The notes under the pieces: model-generated | What the model was told of the DNA's origin: nothing | Seen by the model: the letters and a program-made list of their open reading frames with translations, nothing else | Databases searched by the model: none | In this document: one piece after another, positions 57,101-64,000 of the stretch | Position numbering within the stretch: the first letter of the stretch is position 1 | How the letters are laid out: each line of letters starts with the position of its first letter | Program-made: the position numbers and the translations under genes | NCBI GenBank assembly: GCA_977017575.1 | Contig: CDRNVI010000043.1 | Coordinates: 682,001-746,000, forward strand | Direction: 5' to 3' | Length of the DNA: 64,000 nucleotides | DNA from: Paramoeba atlantica | Lineage: Eukaryota > Discosea

Positions 57101-58326
57101 ATGGCTGTGGAAACTTTTCCCTAATAAAAAAAGACGCTGATTTAATTGACTGTGAAGTGAACCGAATGAGAAGACTAGCGCTCGGGGTTCGTACTTGGGA
57201 TGGTACAAGAGGTGCACCATGTGATGCACTATATGGGAACAGAATGCGACTTTCTAACGCATGTCGAGTCCTCCGAGTTCAAATGCTAGGACACCTGATC
57301 CGCGGCAATAATCCCTTCAAATCGGTAATGCTATGGCGCAAAGCAACAGGAAAGAAATATCGTCCCACTCTATCAGAGGCATGTGCTGAAGACATGGAAC
57401 TAGATGTCGAAGATCTCAATGTCCTAGCGGGAGATCGGGATTGGTGGGCGTCGAGAGTTAAATTTTTGCGTGAATATCTTGAATCTCACAAATCCTACAT
57501 GGTTTTCGGCTCTAGATCCTGGAAGAAGGTATGCCAGGACTTAGATACTACCACCTACAAAGTACTCGAAGGAATTGAAGAAGGCACGGACCATTCTCCT
57601 CTCTCAGCTGATTCCGAACACATATACGTAGATGGGGCTGTCAGTTCAGAAGCAGGAAAACCAGCCGCGGGTTCGGGGATAGTTATTGTTAATTCAAATG
57701 GTGTAAGAACCAGACAACACGTTTTACCACCGGAATGCACTTCACCGGATCGGGCTGAACTTCGCTCCTTTCTTTTAGGCATTCAGGCAGCTTCGTCTTC
57801 TACGAGGAACACAGTTATACATACTGATTCTCATTATGTATGGGACTGGTATCATAATGTTAGGGTTCGTTTTTCAATCATTGGATACGGTGGCATGCCA
57901 AATGCTGACCTACTCACGCAGATACAAGGAGCAATTAAAGAGCGTTGTACAGATAGTAGTCTCTACGTTATTAAAGTGCGGGCACACTGCGGGAATTCCT
58001 TCAATGAAAAAGCTGATGAAATAGCACGCAAAGCACAGAGAACAGCTGCACGTCGTTTTTCATGCGTCATTCACACGCAAAGGGAGGGAAACAAATCTAA
58101 TCACGGTCAAAAAAGGGAGCATGATCTCCAAGAAAAATCTCCACACAAAGTGAATATGAAAAAAGGGAAACTGAAAAATACAGAAGAAGGCAGCACAGTC
58201 AGGATTGCTCGTTCACTCAACCCAGAAGCTAATACCGGGGATCCAGTAACGTTTTCTCAGTACAAGACATCACGGGGTAGACTGACGAATGCCCCCATTT
58301 TTGTGAAGAAAAGCCGCTATATGTAA
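54121..58326 (+). CDS. E1 polyprotein: APE endonuclease, RT, RNase H
   Basis: 1,401 codons in one frame. N-terminal segment (about 55-110) with VAVVWRWSF, WQGTAKFRAKNGLWRIRYD, perhaps an SH3/Tudor-like fold, followed by a basic stretch (RKKKCRKHR). APE endonuclease (about 155-395): LATLNVTTL, CCLQETRV, GDLNAPL, LDHILVN, TRHQ. RT (about 670-950): VPVPKKGD..NNWRPI, CQYGFRPNRATTGAQ, GFVDFRQAFPSVS, GTLQGDVLAPVLF, catalytic YLAYADDLVLI (about 868). RNase H (about 1168-1300): IYVDGAVSS, RAELRSFLLG, VIHTDSHYVWDW, VRAHCGNSFNEKADEIA. Basic tail to 1401. All catalytic motifs are present, so the protein may be functional. It nicks target DNA, primes cDNA synthesis and removes RNA. Confidence 0.9.
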   Translation: MDTSGTVNERKRCSDPVALIGRSRLGRGVNFWPSKSKVGVAKLRDRAVTSMSNTIRAGSRVAVVWRWSFAQRLKMWQGTAKFRAKNGLWRIRYDCCPGVSFPFPPIDPRVAICAGRVAPPRKKKCRKHRSARLPRRNGSPAVEESNPIATNKTLHLATLNVTTLKLKGTDYFSLRKSTRLREIMSYMVERGLALCCLQETRVQTDIIQNIAHQTIRHGKFVFHVYIQGAIKGYGGLMILSLFEPALVSRISDRIQQVTLDLPKFHGVLFNVYAPTAVAKDDVKEKFCNDLRDAWNLSNAKIKLVLGDLNAPLTDKCQRIMRKNKAQHRLTNLLSELGARAAHTSCPSRKKWTYTFQNGTVKQLDHILVNKRFVTTLHGHRVLQPPVPTRHQIVTVKTKFRWKASVNDGSLRLPWYQLKDPQICMDFIRRVKENYTEHAEIVGMKRRRNEPNQKMSTEMPVIFPSDILWDKLEKAIIMAAESIPTKEENINMFASNDETTTQLRIRDIFRTSQSPQRFDSLVKEHSITVNENITQECLSLQQNFQRYKRSSWRHVKMMTGHTSSRLRPPGKTKSEQLCNVRLHFQNTVQLKEVDNKIKFAEAPKSFIPISDGPFDLNELTTALKDMATGKAPGIDSIPIEALRVLNSDPFIQSILLHLINMVRESGRAPQTWKRLIQVPVPKKGDLGNMNNWRPICLIVHAAKLMNRMILNRILPTVDAQLSDCQYGFRPNRATTGAQATLIELCQKASRENPGVALGFVDFRQAFPSVSFFSIRAALEAFHIPQHLSSMIMSMYEKTEAVVRCKSGVTDTFPIQCGTLQGDVLAPVLFLMVLDRVMAEVYKENEFGLILRRAGTKRQGKPAQCLNYLAYADDLVLICPSLTNLNRVMERLEQTAAKVNLRLNIGVNKTAWMTVGQVNDAQGDLILTNGGLVPRITEYRYLGLKITNKGVIVNFEDRINLAWAATHRLQSLWKSGLTLVTKFHLFESLVSPLLLYGCGNFSLIKKDADLIDCEVNRMRRLALGVRTWDGTRGAPCDALYGNRMRLSNACRVLRVQMLGHLIRGNNPFKSVMLWRKATGKKYRPTLSEACAEDMELDVEDLNVLAGDRDWWASRVKFLREYLESHKSYMVFGSRSWKKVCQDLDTTTYKVLEGIEEGTDHSPLSADSEHIYVDGAVSSEAGKPAAGSGIVIVNSNGVRTRQHVLPPECTSPDRAELRSFLLGIQAASSSTRNTVIHTDSHYVWDWYHNVRVRFSIIGYGGMPNADLLTQIQGAIKERCTDSSLYVIKVRAHCGNSFNEKADEIARKAQRTAARRFSCVIHTQREGNKSNHGQKREHDLQEKSPHKVNMKKGKLKNTEEGSTVRIARSLNPEANTGDPVTFSQYKTSRGRLTNAPIFVKKSRYM

Positions 58327-58861
58327 TCGAAATTTGCTGTGTATAACTTTGCGCATTAATCTGGAACGCTTATTTTCAGGAGTGTTATGTCCTCTTGGTA
58401 CATTTATTTATCAACGCGTTAATAATATTCTGGAGCATTTATGTATATTTCATTGCTAAATATCCGTACTCATCGAAAACACTGAGTGGGGTACGTAATA
58501 TTGATAGTATACGGTGGTTTATTTGGCAAGCAGAGAACAAGTTGGCGCTGAGTTGCTCTTCGGGCATATGACGCGGCAATGAAGGCAAGAACTTGCGTAC
58601 TGCTTAACCCTTGGTACCGCGTTGAATATCGATGGTGAAATATTGAGCTGAAAATGGCTAATTGTAAGATTGTTCTGGTTTGCTTGTGCTCGTTTGTACA
58701 CGTTTTCTCCTAATTGCAAAAGAGGATAGGTCTCCTACCTCCATTCGCATAATCCGCGGTTTGGCCTATTCGTGATGTGGATAGATGTTTCAGTGCGCTA
58801 AGGAGAGTGTACGTTGAAAGTTGCATGTGTATAGTCTTTTGTTATTATTATTATTATTATT
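58327..58861 (+). other. E1 3' UTR and TTA-repeat tail
   Basis: Non-coding, AT-rich, ending TCTTTTGTTATTATT with seven or so TTA units and no poly(A). The same end (TTTTGTTAT.ATTATT) occurs in the micro-insertion at 37,738. I-type LINEs also end in short tandem repeats. Confidence 0.75.
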
Positions 58862-58862
58862 A

Positions 58863-59516
58863 CTTTGCACATGACGAAGTTCGGGTTTTCCATATTGGAC
58901 GACATGGCCAGGCGACACATGTGAATGACTCTTTCGGCCCCGGCTGGCGCTGCCACTCCGTACTGTTTGCCTTCAAAGAGCTCGCTCGCTTTGGGTCGGA
59001 TTGCGTTGCATACGGCTTTGCTCGCTAATCGCCGAAGGGTTTCACCGGCAGCGATCGGACGAACATCATTTTCGCCCTTTGATAGGGCGCATAAGCGCGC
59101 CCCTGCGAAGTGCGCCTGTACTTCAGAGGGTGCCTTCCCAGCTAGGAGGTGATTTGTTAGCTTTGTGAGGGATCGGAGAAAGTCATTTCCGTGTACGAGC
59201 AGTGCTGCCTGTAGGTGCTCTGGGCGTAATCCCATAGTGCCGGCAGAGGAACCCCTGTTGAAGCTCTTCAGCGTCTTTGCAACTTCGCGTTCGTCAAGTT
59301 CCAGTGGAGCGCAGTTCGGGGGCGGGCAGTTTTCGCACGAGTCAATTTGAAGACGACGGGGGTGTTTTTCTAGCAATTTTTCAAATGTCTCGTCATCGTC
59401 AGGCGCCATTGGATCTGACGTTAGGGAGGCCAACCCTCTAGAGAGCTCGCCGTGGCGGACGAGGAGTTCTGCTCGAATCGCTGCCTTCTCGTCTTCGTCA
59501 GGGAATTCCGTTGGAG
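58863..59516 (-). pseudogene. Family B LINE copy B4, proximal part
   Basis: From SPTEFPDEDEKAAIRAELL (start of identity, about 59,516) through LASLTSDPMAPDDDETF, FNRGSSAGTMGLRPEHLQ, NDVRPIAAGETLRRLASK, YGVAAPAGAERVIHMCR to NFVMCKV, where E1 interrupts. The fingers and N-terminus are missing, so B4 was already 5'-truncated before E1 inserted. The Lys-rich residues preceding it in the long frame are the A-rich tail of the upstream fragment. Confidence 0.8.
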
Positions 59517-59517
59517 A

Positions 59518-59716
59518 TTTTTTTTTTTTTTTTTTGTCTTTGTTTTTTTTGTCTTTGTTTTTTTTCTTTTTTTCTTGTCTTTTTTTTGCACCAATCACCA
59601 CTATACCTCTCGTATCTCCCACATGTCTGAGCAAGAAAGACGTATGCATCTTGATCGATGTTGATGTCGTACGTCCTTGCAAAAAGTCTGCTCGTCATTA
59701 CAATTCGTAGAAGAAT
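59518..59716 (-). mobile_element. Short A-tailed fragment of unknown origin
   Basis: Minus sense: about 120 bases starting TTCTTCTACGAATTGTAATG, then an A-rich tail with interspersed G and C (59,590-59,518). A short open stretch reads LFARTYDINIDQDAYVFLAQ. It lies between the poly(A) of B6 and the truncated start of B4. It could be the end of a processed host mRNA or an unknown short element; I do not recognise it. Confidence 0.4.
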
Positions 59717-60060
59717 TTTTTTTTTTTTTTTTTTTTTTTTTAAAGGAAAACATGCAATGGCAGTACTTGAAACCAGTGCTATGATATTTATCGATCTAAT
59801 TATCTGCATTGTCAATTTCTGCATGTAAATTTCTTAGTTTTTCCTCCTTCCACAAGCAATCAGCCCACCCCAAACTAGCAAACAATTTCCCCCCACGAAG
59901 CCGCCTCCCTGAAGAGAAATGCAGTGAAAAAGTGACACCCGAAAGGTAAAAACACCCGGGGGTTTTTTCTATCCCCCCCACACTTTGCCCTACCCCCCAC
60001 AATTAAATCCCAGCTCGTACCGGTTGAGCTCGCGAGTAGAAAACCCCTTTCGCATGAACA
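59717..60060 (-). other. B6 3' UTR with G-runs and poly(A)
   Basis: 344 bases with GTGGGGGGTAGGGC and GTGGGGGGGATAG (minus sense, about 59,998-59,965), G-runs that could form a quadruplex in RNA, ending in an A-run of about 26 (59,742-59,717). The CTCACGCC stem-loop of B1 and B4 is not obvious here, so B6 is a separate subfamily. Confidence 0.55.
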
Positions 60061-61985
60061 TTACTCTTCAATTCCGTATCCATTAATAATCGCGTCGGGG
60101 GATGATGTAGGCAGCCGCAATACGAGCATACGAGCTTGTGCCCTCATTAGGGCGACGTTTAGTGTCGTCACCAGTTGGTGTAGTGCTTCCCCCTTCGAGA
60201 GCGTGCCCCCGGAGTACGCTGCCCGGGAAGTGGAGACTTCCTTGAGTATCGCGAAGGCACTGGGGCACCATGCCCCGTATGATTCCACCACCATAGCGCC
60301 AAACTTGTGACGCGCTGCGTCTGCTTCCTCTCTTTGTTTCTTCTTGTTCTCCGTTGCGTAGCGCTCCGCAAAAGACCCCGCCGTCACCCAGTTAGCATCA
60401 CGGACTAAGTCCGTATACTTTGGCTGCTGAACATGAGTGACAGCGAAGTCTAATACAAGAGACTGGCCTACGTCGAAAGTAGAGAGGAAGACGTCCCCTG
60501 GCCTAGTGAGGGCGCCCCCAGGACCCGTGTTCCCCAGGCTCACTTCTCGCCGCGGGGTAAACCCAGCTTTCGCGCATTCTGAGGAGAACTGTCCCGCTAT
60601 AGCGTTGTGTCGTGCTATGATACCGTGCCCGCACTTGCATACCAGTGCGTGATCACCCTCGGGGTCAAGTGGCAGGGCGCATTTCTCCATAGGACATGGC
60701 CGGGAAGCCGGATAAATAGCGTCTCCGAGCCACCACCGCACAAGAGTACGAAATTCAGTTGGTGTGTAGGCCAAGCCGTTTTTCTTAGAGGGGATTACGA
60801 AAGCCCACTCCGAGGCCCCTTCTCCCGTTTCCGATATCCATCTGGCCCTCGTTCGGAGATCGGCACGAGAAAAGGCCTCCCGAAATTCGCGGGAGGCGAT
60901 GGCATGACTAAGATCACGCTGGCGAGGGATTACGAGCTCTTGGCTAGATTCCTGCTCGTTATTATTTGAGTAAGGAGAGTCCGTCGACAATGCGAGACTT
61001 TTCGGTATTAATCCACATTGTTGTACCACAGTTGTCCCGGCGCGTTTATTGACCTCCTGTACAGCTTGGGTGAACCCCTCGGCATCCGCCGGGTCCCATT
61101 GGTCCTTGTCTGAGGCGAAAGCGACGGAGGCCACGTATGCGGAACTCGAGTATTCCTCCGCTGACCGGAGCCCCAACCCCCCGTACCGCTTTTCGCGTTG
61201 TGCCTGGCGTCCGGCCCTATCGCTCAGAGGACGAAAGAAATGTTCAGTGGTATGTTGGACAGCATCATCTAAGCGTTTGCAGAGGTCCTGTAGTTCTGCT
61301 GTTGGGGTTGTTCTGAGCGAGTACACCATTTGACAAAAACCCGTACAGTGCCGGATCAGAGACAAGGCGATCTGGGGGTCTTCGAGCGCCGTTATAGCCT
61401 GCAACGATTCTTCGGCCAAGTCGATCGCATTGTTGAGGATGAACTCGCGGCAAAATTTGGTGGATCCAACTGGACTCCCCAAAATATGGAAATTGCCTTC
61501 TGTATTTTTATTCAAACCGGGGATATCAGGGAAAAGGGAGGAACGGTGGGAGGAAGCGGTGTGAGACGTAAGCTCGCACTTGGCGGCATTGAGATGTAAA
61601 CCCCATTTTGGTCCGGATAACGTAATCACATCCAGTGCGTGCCGTACGTCGCTAGATGGACCGGCGATTACCCCGTCATCTAAGTACCAGAGGTTTAGGG
61701 TGAGTTTCGGGGCGGCCGCACGGATTTCCATGGAAACTTCTTTCATGACCAGTGAGAAAAGAAGAGGGCCCAGTGGGTCACCTTGCTGTACTCCTTCAGA
61801 GGATGCGATGGTGCGGGAACCAAAGGTAAGAACGCTTCCAGTATTGTAACACCATTCCACATAGGAAGCCAGTTTAGGGAAGTGTTGGCGTGCTAGGGCC
61901 GTGAAAGAATCCCGTGAAACATTGTTAAATGCGTTTTTGAGATCAATCTTGCATAGTAAAAAATCGTCGTCATCAGTGTGTTCTT
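60061..61985 (-). CDS. Family B LINE copy B6, distal RT, CCHC and REL
   Basis: The frame starts in sense about 61,985 (DDDDFLLCKIDLKNAFNNVSR) and runs to the stop at 60,061. It includes GVQQGDPLGPLLFS, catalytic LWYLDDGVIAG, ILGSPVGSTKF, C..KCALPLD..GDHALVC..G, ARHNAIAGQF and REL RPGDVFLS..LVLDFAVTHVQQ. It is displaced by one reading frame from 61,985-63,575, so the two together are a single-frameshift copy. The ATG at 61,860 is internal and not a real start. Confidence 0.8.
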
Positions 61986-63575
61986 CCGGCAGAGATGTAT
62001 CACCCTTTCTGCACCCGCAGGTGTAGCTACACCGTACTGGTGCCCTTTGAAAAGTTTGCGGGCCTGCCCCCTAGCCGCGAAGCAGGCGACTTTGCTTGCC
62101 AAGCGACGAAGGGTTTCTCCAGCTGCAATCGGGCGTACGTCATGTTCCCCTTTTTTCAAGGCGCACAACCGACCCCCCGCGTAGTGGTCTTGGGCTTCTA
62201 AAGGTACTTTTCCTGCGAGCATGTGATTGATGAATTTGGTGATTGTGCCCAGAGGGTCGGTATACGCGTCATGATGATACTGCGTTGCTACCTGTAGATG
62301 CTCCGGTCGCAGACCAAAGGCCCCACCTGAGGACCCTCGGTGAAAAGTGGAGAGAGCTTCGGCCACTTCTTCTTGAGTCGCTTCAAGCGGTTCAGCATCC
62401 GGGGTCAGGAGGTTTTGCACGTTGGAGGTGGATAGCCTGGGTGGGTGCTTAGACTGGAGCTTCGCGTAGGTCGCTTCATCGTCGGGGGCAAGAGGTTCAG
62501 AAGTTAGGGCAGTCATGGCTCGGGAGAGCTCTCCGTCACGAACAAGCCGTTCAGCACGTAAGACCGCTTTCTTTTCCTCTTCCTCCATGTTCTGCGCTTG
62601 TGCCACGCTTTTCTTTTTCCGTGTGAGACTAGAAACCGCTTCGTTCCACAGCGCCAGGAATTCTCCCTTGGCCCATCTAGCTAGACACTTCCTTACATGG
62701 GAGGCGTATGACGCTTTTGCGCGGTTACCTCCACGGTGGGGGGCGGGTAAAATGCACTTAGGCAGCATGGCGAGAAGTGTCCAAGCTTCGAGTGTGTTTT
62801 CGCGGATCGCCGTGGATAAGCATCCGCTAAGCGTCTTGGCCCATTCTTGCCTGCAGCGGTCTGGGATGTTCTTACAGGTATTTATGGACAGAGCGCTGAT
62901 CGAAGATAAACTCGGAAGGGGTGGATCTATGGCCTGTACGCTCTCGCTTTCCGTGGTTTGATTAGCTGGAGAGGTGGCCGCTTTAGCGAGAGTTGTATTC
63001 GTATCAGGAGTGGCGTTGTTCGAGGGGGTTGTCGGTGGAATGTGGTGTGGTGAACGGCGGGACGTGCAGTTCTTGGCATGAGAATCTCGCTTTCCTAAGT
63101 CGTAGTGCTTGTTGCAGTCTTTACAAAGAAAGCGCCCCTCTTCCATCCACCAGGTATCCGAAACCTCGTCCCCATGTCTGTGGGCTACGTGGTTATAGAA
63201 TGCCTGCCAGTGTCCCCCGTGAGACACTGTTTTCCATGCGCATCCCTGGAAAGAACATTTCCGCACGTGTCCATTTTCGCTGGGCGTCTTTTCCCGTCTA
63301 GCGGAGGGCGTCTTGGGGATGTGCAGTTTCTCGGCGGTCATGGAATCGGAGTGCCCAGTTTTCGCCACCTGATGACGCTTGCGTTTCCCGACCGATGCGT
63401 TTGGGTTCCGTTCGTCGGGTGGCAATTCTCCTGACGAGCTGCCAGCGCTTTCTGCTATGGTTTCTCCTTCGTTTGCTGCAAGAGTGCATGGTCCGGGGGA
63501 GTTCAAACTGTAGTCTGTGTTGTCTGTTTTGTCTTCGCTGTCGGCTCCGGACTCATTACTCAGCTCAGTAGCAGT
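61985..63575 (-). CDS. Family B LINE copy B6, fingers and proximal RT
   Basis: Frame from about 63,575 (TATELSNESGADSEDK) to about 61,985. Fingers CSFQGCAWKTVSHGGHWQAF..H..H and CKDCNKHYDLGKR..H..NC, then LAMLPKCILPAPHRGG, ALTSEPLAPDDEATYAKLQ, FHRGSSGGAFGLRPEHLQ, HDVRPIAAGETLRRLASK and YGVATPAGAERVIHLCR; the frame is lost right after this. The N-terminal 150 or so residues found in B1 are missing. The initial MHFFF of the longest frame comes from flanking T-rich sequence. Confidence 0.8.
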
Positions 63576-63590
63576 AAAAAAAAAATGCAT

Positions 63591-63916
63591 TTCGCTCGTT
63601 TTATGATGGTCCTAAAAAATTCAATTGATTGAGATTACGTAAATATAATTCTCAGAAATCAAATTTTCCACCAACTCCTCAATAATCTAACGTAAATTGA
63701 AGGTATTTTTTTTTTTTATTCTATTAGAATTTCCCTGAGTTGGTGATCTCAGGCTACTATTGAAAAGGGAATGTTATGGTCTTTCGGTTTTATATAACAA
63801 TATCTTCATATAGTCGAACGTGTACGAGCTGCCGTCATATGTTAAGAATTTGGGTTTTCTCAAATACCCGTAAATTTAGATTACAAATTTTACTTTAAAG
63901 AGACTTTAAATATATC
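63591..63916 (-). other. A9 3' UTR, A-run and unassigned AT-rich DNA
   Basis: Minus sense: about 200 bases of 3' UTR of A9 down to an A-run (63,718-63,705), then about 115 AT-rich bases with nothing recognised, then B6. Unlike most joints here, B6 does not start at the A-run. Confidence 0.5.
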
Positions 63917-64000
63917 TTATAGGCGCAATTCACTCATCCACTTCTCTGCTGGAATGTAGTCTCGGAGCTGCGACACTACCGTGTACGCTGACATTTTTTC
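63917..64000 (-). CDS. Family A copy A9, C-terminal end (runs off the right edge)
   Basis: 27 codons, EKMSAYTVVSQLRDYIPAEKW..ELRL and a stop at 63,917. They match the family A end KLNAYTIVSQLRDLLP of C2 and KMNAYTIATQLRQYFP of A7, so this belongs to subfamily C. The rest lies outside the window. Confidence 0.75.
   Translation of the reverse strand, partial: EKMSAYTVVSQLRDYIPAEKWMSELRL

Larger units (their letters stand above)
49620..58861 (+). mobile_element. E1, APE-type LINE with RNase H and an 18-bp repeat 5' end (full length)
   Basis: Flanked by the 12-bp target duplication ACTTTGCACATG (49,608-49,619 and 58,862-58,873) inside family B copy B4. Structure: 249 tandem 18-bp units (49,623-54,104), a short spacer, one long coding frame (54,121-58,326), a 3' UTR of about 510 bp and a TTATTATT tail (58,841-58,861). 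APE, RT and RNase H together with a short-repeat tail place it near the I/ingi/L1Tc groups. It appears complete and possibly active. It is much the youngest event in this part of the stack, since the array is uniform and the target duplication perfect. Confidence 0.85.

Noticed and set aside
1-64000. Host genes, tRNA and rRNA
   Set aside because: No frame outside the elements shows a family I know, and I saw no tRNA cloverleaf or rRNA core. The short LFARTYDINID fragment near 59,650 is too small to assign.

Overview
The window is eukaryotic nuclear DNA made almost wholly of retroelements stacked on and nested in one another; I recognise no host protein gene, tRNA or rRNA. The best clue to the host is a leader of up to 38 nt at the 5' ends of several LINE copies (5,942-5,974; 12,640-12,677; 22,376-22,413; 42,026-42,059). 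Its core TACAGTTTCTGTACCTTG closely resembles the conserved 3' half of kinetoplastid and diplonemid spliced-leader (SL) RNA as I remember it, and its first bases (AACT..TAACGAT) are also SL-like. I infer a euglenozoan of the kinetoplastid/diplonemid kind; the species is not resolved.

Five element groups are present. (1) LINE family A: no APE endonuclease; Pro-rich N-terminus, a conserved domain of unknown function, reverse transcriptase (RT), zinc fingers and a C-terminal PD...D restriction-like endonuclease (REL). (2) LINE family B: N-terminal C2H2 and C2HC fingers, RT with YLDDG, CCHC finger and REL; 12,589-8,717 is an intact copy. (3) LINE E1 (49,620-58,861): APE, RT and RNase H, preceded by 249 copies of an 18-bp repeat, with a 12-bp target duplication and a TTA-repeat tail. 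(4) Tyrosine-recombinase (YR) retroelements D1-D4 with PAT/Ngaro-type split direct repeats. (5) A 1.55-kb TIR element with TA target duplication (5,437-6,989).

Layout: 1-8,160 holds two family A copies, a tail-only B fragment and the nested TIR element. 9,719-19,444 (B1-A3-C1) and 19,455-39,503 (B2-D1-A5-D2-C2) are two copies of one direct tandem duplication; D1, D2 and a 21-bp E-type micro-insertion occur only in the second copy and so postdate it. 39,296-46,790 is a patchwork of inverted, truncated and scrambled A and B pieces plus the remnant D3. 46,790-63,600 is a head-to-tail minus-strand stack of B elements, one split by E1. 63,917-64,000 is the 3' end of another A copy.

Most minus-strand LINEs start directly after the poly(A) of the element before them, so the region seems to have grown by serial insertion at or into A-rich tails. 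A and B encode their own RT and REL for target-primed insertion; the SL-like leader links them to host trans-splicing.
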